Assembly (NCBI GenBank): GCA_023230065.1
Contig: JALNYB010000010.1
Location: 1 to 28,911 of the forward strand
Direction: 5' to 3'
Length of the DNA stretch: 28,911 nt
Origin: Candidatus Methanomethylophilaceae archaeon
Lineage (GTDB): Archaea > Thermoplasmatota > Thermoplasmata > Methanomassiliicoccales > Methanomethylophilaceae
The position numbers and the translations under genes are program-made. A model generated the notes under the pieces. It had not been told where the DNA came from, made no database searches, and worked only from the letters and a program-made list of their open reading frames with translations. The stretch's first letter is position 1; each line of letters starts with the position of its first letter. Below are positions 17,298-24,300 of the stretch, piece after piece.

Positions 17298-18740
17298 ATG
17301 GCTAAGAAAGATACTCTGAAAGCGTTGATCAGCAGAGATATAAGTGCGGAAGTTGCAGAACTTCTGTTAACCAAATTCAATACCTTGAGTGCCATCAGTG
17401 CATCAGGTTCGGAGGAATTGGTCGAGATAGGGCTTTCTGAAGAGGAAGCCGAATCGATCCTCACCAAAGTGGGAAAGCATGTTGCCCGCAAGACAACAGC
17501 GACAAAGGCGAAGAAGGCGGTTGAAGAAGTAAAAGTGGAGCCAATGGAAGAGATATTCCACGAGCACGTTCTGTCTCCTACGGAAGCCAAATTGAAAGAG
17601 ATGGCAGAAAAACTCAACAAGCCTCTTTCTCTGAAGATTATTTGCGATATCTCCACTGCTATCGAGAATGCGGATCTCAGCGATGAGATCTGCGAGAAAC
17701 TCATAGTTGTAGCCAACAGGATGTATACAGCACATCTGATGGACCAGAACGAGTCTGCAGGAGTAATGGCAGCGCATTCTTTAGGAGAGCCAGGTACACA
17801 GATGAACATGCGTACCTTCCACTATGCTGGAGTTGCAAACATCAATGTTACTCAGGGTCTTCCTAGACTTATCGAGATAGTTGATGCAAGACGTGTACCT
17901 AGTACTCCTTCGATGGAGATTCCGCTTATCGGAATTGCCGCTGAGGATGAGAGTGTTGCACGTCACGTAGCATCTGAAATCGAAGTGACATCTTTGTTGG
18001 ATTTAGCTGCTGTTGAGACAGACATCACCAACATGAGATTGATCGTCATTCCGGATGTACGTAAGATGGAGGTCCGTGGCATAACACTCGAGGATATCGT
18101 GGAAAAGCTGAATAAAGTGAAAGCTGTCCGCGGCATGGTCGAGATTCAGGGATTCGACATCATGATAACATCTGATGAGGCATCATTCAAAAAACTTCAG
18201 TCGATGTATGACGCAATCAAGAATGCCAAGATCAAAGGAATCGATGGTATTGTAAGGGCCGTTCTCAGCAAGACAGAAGGAAGTTGGAAGATCATCACCG
18301 AAGGCAGCAATTTGAAAGAAGTACTGAAGATTGATGGTGTTAACGCCGATCGTGTCATGACCAATAGTATCTTGGAAGTTGCAGACGTTTTGGGAATCGA
18401 GGCCGCAAGGAATTCGGTCATCCACGAAGCGATGGGAACTCTGGGAGAAGCAGGTCTTGACGTAGATATCAGACACATCATGCTTGTGGCCGATCTTATG
18501 ACCAATGATGGTTATGTGAAGGCCATTGGAAGACACGGTGTATCGGGAAAGAAGTCATCCGTTCTCGCGAGAGCGGCTTTCGAGATCACCGCGGCGCATT
18601 TGTTACATGCCGCAATGGTAGGAGAGGTGGATCACCTCGAAGGAGTAACAGAGAACATTATAGTAGGTCAGCCGGTGACATTAGGAACTGGTGCAGTAAA
18701 CCTTATCTACACACCCAAGAAAAAGGGGGAAGATGAATGA
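17298..18740 (+). CDS. rpoA2: RNA polymerase subunit A'' (A2) with N-terminal HhH extension
   Basis: 480 residues, longer than the roughly 380-400 common for archaeal A''. The canonical part starts near residue 90 and includes the trigger-loop region GEPGTQMNMRTFHYAGVANI and GLPRLIEIVDARR. Residues about 15-60 look like a helix-hairpin-helix domain (LLLTKFNTLSAISASGSEEL, then VEIGLSEEEAESILTKV). A Lys/Ala/Glu linker (61-85) joins the two parts. Residue 160 in AAHSLGEPGTQ is His where most polymerases have Gln. The start ATG 17298 is fixed by a perfect GGAGGTGA (17284-17291) with a 6-base spacer. It overlaps rpl30e by ATGA. Confidence 0.95.
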   Translation: MAKKDTLKALISRDISAEVAELLLTKFNTLSAISASGSEELVEIGLSEEEAESILTKVGKHVARKTTATKAKKAVEEVKVEPMEEIFHEHVLSPTEAKLKEMAEKLNKPLSLKIICDISTAIENADLSDEICEKLIVVANRMYTAHLMDQNESAGVMAAHSLGEPGTQMNMRTFHYAGVANINVTQGLPRLIEIVDARRVPSTPSMEIPLIGIAAEDESVARHVASEIEVTSLLDLAAVETDITNMRLIVIPDVRKMEVRGITLEDIVEKLNKVKAVRGMVEIQGFDIMITSDEASFKKLQSMYDAIKNAKIKGIDGIVRAVLSKTEGSWKIITEGSNLKEVLKIDGVNADRVMTNSILEVADVLGIEAARNSVIHEAMGTLGEAGLDVDIRHIMLVADLMTNDGYVKAIGRHGVSGKKSSVLARAAFEITAAHLLHAAMVGEVDHLEGVTENIIVGQPVTLGTGAVNLIYTPKKKGEDE

Positions 18741-19024
18741 GCGAAGAAAAAGTTGATATAAGCAGAGCATTGAAAGCCGCAATTACTACCGGTAGGGTAG
18801 AGTTCGGCGTAGAACAGACAGAAAAAGCGATCAAAACAGGAAAAGCTAAAATGATCATCCTGTCGAGGAACTGTCCCAGTCAAGTACTGGCAGGCTCCAT
18901 CGATGTGAAGGTTCATGTCTTTGAGGGTAACAACATGGAGTTGGGTGCTCTTTGCGGTAAACCATTCTCGGTGTCTGCGCTTGCAGTCATTGACAAAGGT
19001 ACCTCTAACATCTTAACGTTGTGA
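18737..19024 (+). CDS. rpl30e: Ribosomal protein L30e (eL30)
   Basis: 95 residues, normal for the family. Key segments are LKAAITTGRVEFGVEQTEKA, then KTGKAKMIILSRNCP, and the central GALCGKPFSVSALAVID. L30e belongs to the L7Ae/L30e RNA-binding superfamily and is a large-subunit ribosomal protein. Its place between rpoA2 and nusA is the usual archaeal gene order. It overlaps rpoA2 by ATGA, and its stop codon overlaps the leader of nusA. Confidence 0.95.
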   Translation: MSEEKVDISRALKAAITTGRVEFGVEQTEKAIKTGKAKMIILSRNCPSQVLAGSIDVKVHVFEGNNMELGALCGKPFSVSALAVIDKGTSNILTL

Positions 19025-19029
19025 GGAAC

Positions 19030-19458
19030 ATGTCAGCGGATATCGTACTTACCGAGGACACACTCAGGTATATCTCACTGTTCGAGGCCATTACAAGGAC
19101 TAATGCCATAGATTGTATGGATGCAGATGATAAACTTGTGTTTGTGGTCGAAAAAGGACAAGGAAATATAGCAGTTGGAAAGAAAGGGGAACATGTCATA
19201 AAGCTCAAGGAAAAGACCGGAAAGAATATTCAGGTCGTTGAGTATTCAGATGATCCCGAACAGTTCGTAAAGAATGTTTTCCACATCTACAATCCTCAGA
19301 AGGTCGTTATCGAACAACGCGGAAACATTACGCACGCAACTATTACAGTGGACCCCAAGCTCAAGGGACGTGCGATTGGCAAAGCCGGAAAGAATCTACG
19401 TATCGCCAGGGATATCGTGAACAGACATCACGAAATCCAGAGCTTAAGCGTGGATTAA
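19030..19458 (+). CDS. nusA: Archaeal NusA-like KH protein
   Basis: 142 residues, the short archaeal form that contains only the two KH domains. The GxxG loops are visible in NIAVGKKGEHVIKL (about residues 46-59) and in RAIGKAGKNLRIARDIVNR near the C terminus. It is taken to act in transcription elongation or termination with RNA polymerase and may bind nascent RNA. ATG 19030 is preferred over GTG 19021 because TGAGGA lies just upstream of it. It is the last gene of this operon. The S12, S7 and elongation-factor genes that often follow in archaea are not next to it. Confidence 0.93.
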   Translation: MSADIVLTEDTLRYISLFEAITRTNAIDCMDADDKLVFVVEKGQGNIAVGKKGEHVIKLKEKTGKNIQVVEYSDDPEQFVKNVFHIYNPQKVVIEQRGNITHATITVDPKLKGRAIGKAGKNLRIARDIVNRHHEIQSLSVD

Positions 19459-19471
19459 GGCTTCCCCTAAT

Positions 19472-19491
19472 GTCGGCGCTTAGGCGTCGGT
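19472..19491 (+). terminator. Possible hairpin after nusA
   Basis: CGGCGC (19474-19479) and GCGTCG (19484-19489) can pair around a TTAG loop with one G-T pair. An alternative stem is CCTAA (19466-19470) with TTAGG (19480-19484). No T-run follows at once, but an AT-rich stretch (19520-19540) comes before the convergent radical SAM gene. This 92-bp gap probably ends the polymerase operon. Confidence 0.4.
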
Positions 19492-19550
19492 GTGGTCGAA
19501 ACAGATTTCAAACCATTTATCAATTTTAAATTTATATTAGACCCAGACGT

Positions 19551-20612
19551 TTAATTAAGAGGTGTTCTTTCGACTTCTAATCTGTCGACTGTGGAGTATT
19601 CTTCTACGATATAACATTTGAACGGAAGGTTCTCTGCGAGTTCTTCAAGAACCCAAGATGCCACTTCCATACGTTTATTCCTAGAGTCTATGAATATAAG
19701 TTCATCAGGAACTTCGTATTTTTTGTTGAGTAGTTCTCTTACGGCTTCAAGATCATCTGAATAGATGATGCCTTTCAGAATGGTTCCATCTTTAGTAATA
19801 ACGTCATATGGTTTTGCGATGTGTTCTGCACGACGGATAAGTCTGTTTCTAAGTTGAACGCCATCTTTGAATATCGAGGAACAAAAATGAATAGGGGCCT
19901 TCTTGTGTTTTTTCATAAGACTTATGGCAACTTCTTCTGATCCTAAGATAGAAGAGGACAAGTCATCTTTTAGATTGTAATTGTGTTCTTCCATCATTTC
20001 CCAATTACTTTCAGAGAATTCGAGTTCATTCAGGTTGATGAATTTTACTCCCACAGATGTGGCGTAATCAATAAGGGCTTCCAATTCTTTTTCATGACCG
20101 GGTATTGCAGGTACCTCTATGCCTACATCGATGTCTATCGTATCGATTATCTTCTTGAGATCAGTAGTATTCATTTTACACCACTGGGACATAGGAGGAT
20201 GGAATCTTATTTCGTCTAATCCTGCCACCTGTAGTGCGCCAGTCATCTCGGCATCGATCATAGATGTGTATAGATGAATGTGATGTTCTTTTCCGAAACG
20301 GTTTTTCAAGAGTTTGATGCATCTGATCGTACGATCCATTGTTGTAAGAGGGTCTCCTCCTGTGATTCCTGTGCCTGCTGCATCCATTGATTCCGCTTCT
20401 TCGATGATCTCTTCTGGTGTGGTCACTTTGCGTTCATTGGCATACACAACATCCTTTCCTTTCTTTTCGGCGGAAACAGGACAGTAGAAACAACCAGTGT
20501 TGCATTTACCGGTGACCAGTAAGACCATTTTGGATCCCTGAATACAATATTTGCAGCCTTCAGCTAATTCGCCGTTCGACGCGGAACCGTATTCGTATCT
20601 TTTGAAGCTCAT
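19551..20612 (-). CDS. Radical SAM protein, COG2108-like, unknown reaction
   Basis: 353 residues. The radical SAM cluster motif CNTGCFYC (Cys37, 41, 44) follows LLVTGK, with an additional pair CKYC at residues 20-23 that could hold another metal site. The SAM-binding GGDP motif (ITGGDPLTTMDRT) is at about residues 84-95. The C-terminal part (about 270-353) is a mixed alpha/beta region. It fits an archaeal group related to pyruvate formate-lyase activating enzymes whose substrate is not established. The ATG at 20612 lies about 28 bp from a palindromic TATA element (20634-20645) shared with pyrF, so the transcript is probably leaderless. Confidence 0.82.
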   Translation of the reverse strand: MSFKRYEYGSASNGELAEGCKYCIQGSKMVLLVTGKCNTGCFYCPVSAEKKGKDVVYANERKVTTPEEIIEEAESMDAAGTGITGGDPLTTMDRTIRCIKLLKNRFGKEHHIHLYTSMIDAEMTGALQVAGLDEIRFHPPMSQWCKMNTTDLKKIIDTIDIDVGIEVPAIPGHEKELEALIDYATSVGVKFINLNELEFSESNWEMMEEHNYNLKDDLSSSILGSEEVAISLMKKHKKAPIHFCSSIFKDGVQLRNRLIRRAEHIAKPYDVITKDGTILKGIIYSDDLEAVRELLNKKYEVPDELIFIDSRNKRMEVASWVLEELAENLPFKCYIVEEYSTVDRLEVERTPLN

Positions 20613-20633
20613 CTGTGAGGTTATTGGTGCGAT

Positions 20634-20645
20634 GTTTTAATAAAC
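20634..20645. promoter_or_regulatory. Near-palindromic TATA element between divergent genes
   Basis: GTTTTAATAAAC reads as a TATA-like box on both strands. It is about 28 bp from the start of the radical SAM gene (minus) and about 35 bp from the pyrF ATG at 20675 (plus). Apparently one element could serve both directions. Confidence 0.5.
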
Positions 20646-20674
20646 ATTGGGGGACTAGATACTTGTGTGAGCAT

Positions 20675-21322
20675 ATGAGGAAAGACACCCGTTTGATCCT
20701 TGCATTGGATGAGACCGACAGGAAAAAGGCCTTGGACATCGTAGATAAGGTATCGAACTATATCGATGCAGTGAAAATAAATTGGCCATTGGTATTATCC
20801 GCTGGGCCCGAGATGATCACAGAACTTTCTAAACGTACTGATATAGTCTGTGATTTCAAGGTAGCAGACATACCGAACACTGTTCACCTTATTGTTGAGA
20901 ATGCAATATCCAGAGGAGCATCCGCTGTTATTGTTCATGCATTCACAGGGGAAGATTCACTTACTGAAGCTGTTAATACGGCCGGTAAAGATGCAGAGAT
21001 CTACGCGGTTACGGAGATGAGTCACCCGGGTGGAAAGATGTTCACAGCATTACATGCAGAAGAGATGGCAAGAATGGGTGTAAAATGCGGAGTTGCAGGC
21101 TTTATAGCTCCTGCAACACGTCCGGAAAGAGTAAAGGCCATACGTGAGATCATTGGTAATAGAAAGATCATGTCTCCAGGCATAGGTGCACAAGGCGGTT
21201 CAGCATCAGCAGCAATATCCGCTGGCGCGGATTATGTTATTGTTGGAAGGTCCATATACAAATCGGAAGACCCAGAAGCAACGGCAAAGAATATCTGTGA
21301 GGAAATAAGGGCCATTTTGTGA
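20675..21322 (+). CDS. pyrF: Orotidine 5'-phosphate decarboxylase
   Basis: 215 residues, the usual archaeal length. It removes CO2 from orotidine monophosphate to give UMP, the last step of de novo pyrimidine synthesis. Visible motifs are LILALDETDRKKAL at the N terminus, VKINWPLVL, the catalytic DFKVADIPNT (about residues 66-75), VTEMSHPGG, and the phosphate-gripping SPGIGAQGG and DYVIVGRSIY. The ATG at 20675 is preferred over a GTG at 20615, because the likely promoter lies between the two and the longer form adds 20 unlike residues. It is a single gene, divergent from the radical SAM gene. Confidence 0.95.
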   Translation: MRKDTRLILALDETDRKKALDIVDKVSNYIDAVKINWPLVLSAGPEMITELSKRTDIVCDFKVADIPNTVHLIVENAISRGASAVIVHAFTGEDSLTEAVNTAGKDAEIYAVTEMSHPGGKMFTALHAEEMARMGVKCGVAGFIAPATRPERVKAIREIIGNRKIMSPGIGAQGGSASAAISAGADYVIVGRSIYKSEDPEATAKNICEEIRAIL

Positions 21323-21346
21323 GTTTGCCTAATAATATATAATTAT

Positions 21347-21378
21347 AATAGCGCGCTATTCTATAAATCTATAAATAC
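21347..21378 (+). promoter_or_regulatory. Palindrome plus tandem TATA boxes upstream of the STT3-like gene
   Basis: AATAGCGCGCTATT (21347-21360) is a perfect 14-bp palindrome. It is followed directly by two similar TATA-type sequences, CTATAAATC (21361-21369) and CTATAAATAC (about 21369-21378). The first would start transcription near 21390 and the second near 21400. The palindrome is placed where a regulator could act on both. Confidence 0.5.
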
Positions 21379-21388
21379 GCATTCAAGC

Positions 21389-24300
21389 ATGAACCCGTAC
21401 TCTATATGGAGATTTAGAATGCGCAAATTTGCAATCAAGTCAGCCAACCCCGAAGGAGATGGGGAAACCCGTTCATCAGTAGATGACGGAAAAGGATGGT
21501 TTAGAAGACAATGGCGCTTGATATCACTGTTGGTAATCATAATTGCGGCATTTGTCGTAAGGTTTGTATTTGCTTTCGGTGTCTCCGCAGGTGACAATTT
21601 TGCATTGTCCGGCGGGTCAGGTGCTGCAAGTCATGTTCACGTTATCGAGAGCTTGATCTCAGGTTCTTTCTCGTTCACAGACTCAGCTCTTAACTATCCG
21701 TACGGAGCAACAAATGTTTACCCGCCACTGATGGATTTCATCTTGGCAGGAGTCGCAGGACTTGTTTCATTATTCGGTGTTTCCACTTCAACTGCAGCGT
21801 CAGGTGTACTAGCGTTCTCAACACCGATCTTCGCAGCACTCACATGCTATCCGGTATATCTTGTCGGAAAGAAGATGTTCAATGATGAAAATATCGGTAT
21901 CCTGTCAGCGCTCTTATACGCATTCTTTGCGCTCCTGATTATGACAACTGTATTCTCGAACGGAACCGAGTATGCATTCATTGCATTCGTGTTCGTATTC
22001 ATGATATACTTCCTGCTTAAAGCACTGGAAGCATGTGATGATTCTCGGTTCACAGGTTTGAATGCAGTTGTAAAAGACAGATCAATTCTGAAAAACACGC
22101 TCATCACGGGAATACTCTTTGTAGTGATAGCACTGTCATGGAATCAGTTCAGGGTCATTCTCCTAATGCTGGTTTTCTTCATGGTAGCCCAGGCACTTAT
22201 CGATCGTTTCAGATCCAAAGAGGTCTCCCTCACTGTTGGAATGTATTCCGTTGTAATTTTAATGGGCATTGTAATTTCTGCTCCATATTACATCGGTGCA
22301 GGACTTTGGACAGAGATCTTTTCGGGACCATTCATAATTGGAATTTTAGCTGTAGCATTGGCAGTATTGTTTGCCAAGACAGCGTCTAAACCATGGGTAT
22401 TGATGATTCCGGTTATCGTAGCGATTGTTATCGCATTCTTTGCGATATTGTTCTTCGGAGCCCACGATCTCTTCTCTGCAATAATTTACGGAAACAGCAT
22501 TTATGAAGGGTCGCTTATGAAAGCGATCATTTCATCCACACATACAACAGTTTCGGAAATGGCGCATTATTATGGATGGGTCACAGCATGGCTTCCCTTA
22601 ATTTTGTTCCTATACATGATCTACAACTATCGTAAGAACATGGATTCTAGAAAATATACATTCATAATGTGGTGGACCCTTGCAATGTTCTGCATTGGTT
22701 GGTATAATACAGGTTATGCAGTTATCGCAGGGCCTGTGTTTGCAGTCGCATCTGCAGTGGTGATCATAAAGACAATAAGAGCAGTGGACCTCAAATCCTA
22801 TTTGTCCAATTGTAAAGGAAATGGATTGAAAGCAGGATTCAGGAAGGCACTTAAGCCGATTCCATTGGCAGCTGTGATTATCATCGTAGCGTTAATAATC
22901 ATACCAAATTTCACATACGGTGTAGAAGCAGGGGTTTCTACAAATACAGCCAAAGATAATGGATACTTTACTGGAGATTATACAATCTCAACGACTGATG
23001 TAAGTTCGGTCAATAAACTTTGGGAAAGCTATAGCGATATGGAGAAAACCGGTGCACTTGTAACGTATTTCGGATACTCCAACGATGCAGTGTATAAAGG
23101 CGGATTCGATTCTGTTACGGATACTCTTGGTGGCGGTGCTTCGGCTGCAGCCAATGTCTTATTGTCAAGTAGCAGTGCATCTGCGACAGCAGTGTTAGCG
23201 ATTCGCATTATGATGGCTGGTGGAATCAGTAATTTCTCATCGGAGATCACGGCCGCAGGACTCGATTACACAACTATAGCAGGATATATCAACAACCCAT
23301 CTACAGCCGTCAAAGAGGTTCTTTCGGATTCTAAAACATATTCCGGCATAGATGCGGATGTAACAGAAGAGAATGCAGTATATCTGGTCTTGACGAACTA
23401 TATCACGACTGAACTCTCAGAGCCTCAGATAGATGATTTCTATGACAAGGTTTGTGGTGAAGCAGGAGATAGGATAACATACGTTTCAGTTAATGGAAGC
23501 ATGCTTCCTCTGTATTACCAGGATGGATCATATTTCTCGACCATAGCGTATTTTGGAGATTATATTCTCAACTCATACTCTGCAGCTACTCAGTTCTACT
23601 CATACAACACCTCTACAGGTTATGCGGAGTACACTGATGCGATGTATGAGACCTTCCTCTGGAAGTCAATCATAGGAATTACAGAGACAGATGCAGGATA
23701 CAGCTCAACAGTTTCATTCTTGAGTGCACTTTCACTCAGCGACGGAACACTAAAAGCAGTGCCTGGATACGGCTTAAGCAATTATTCAGTTGCTTATTGG
23801 CATGTATCGTATAATGCAAACAAGGATGCAACACTCTCATCTTCGGGATGGGAAGACATGGATGCATACGAGGCTATCGCATTACAGAATTCACAGGGCG
23901 GTTTAATCAACTATCTTTCTGGAGTCGTAATGCTTGAGTATAACACAGACTCAACAACAACATATTCTGGTGTTGTTGACTATACAACAGGCAGTGGAGC
24001 ATCCGCGGCAGCTGGAATACAAGTTGCGGTCTATGTCGATACAGACTATGATTCTAGTGGTGTGACCAACTACGTTCTTCGTAATGTTACATACACCAAG
24101 GAAGATGGATCATACTCGATTTCTGTGCCCAATGACGGAACAGCATACCGCGTGGTGTTCTCATCCGGTGCAACAGGTACGCAATCTGGAAGTATTATTG
24201 CAACATACACAGATACGTCATCAATTCCAACAACGATGACTATCGCGGCAACCAGTCTCAGCGGGACTGTTGTTGTGGGCGACGATGCGTATACAGAGGA

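Noticed and set aside
17153..17809. Minus-strand frame of 218 codons over rpoA1/rpoA2
   Set aside because: It overlaps two certain polymerase genes and codes for a low-complexity Ser/Phe/Ala peptide.
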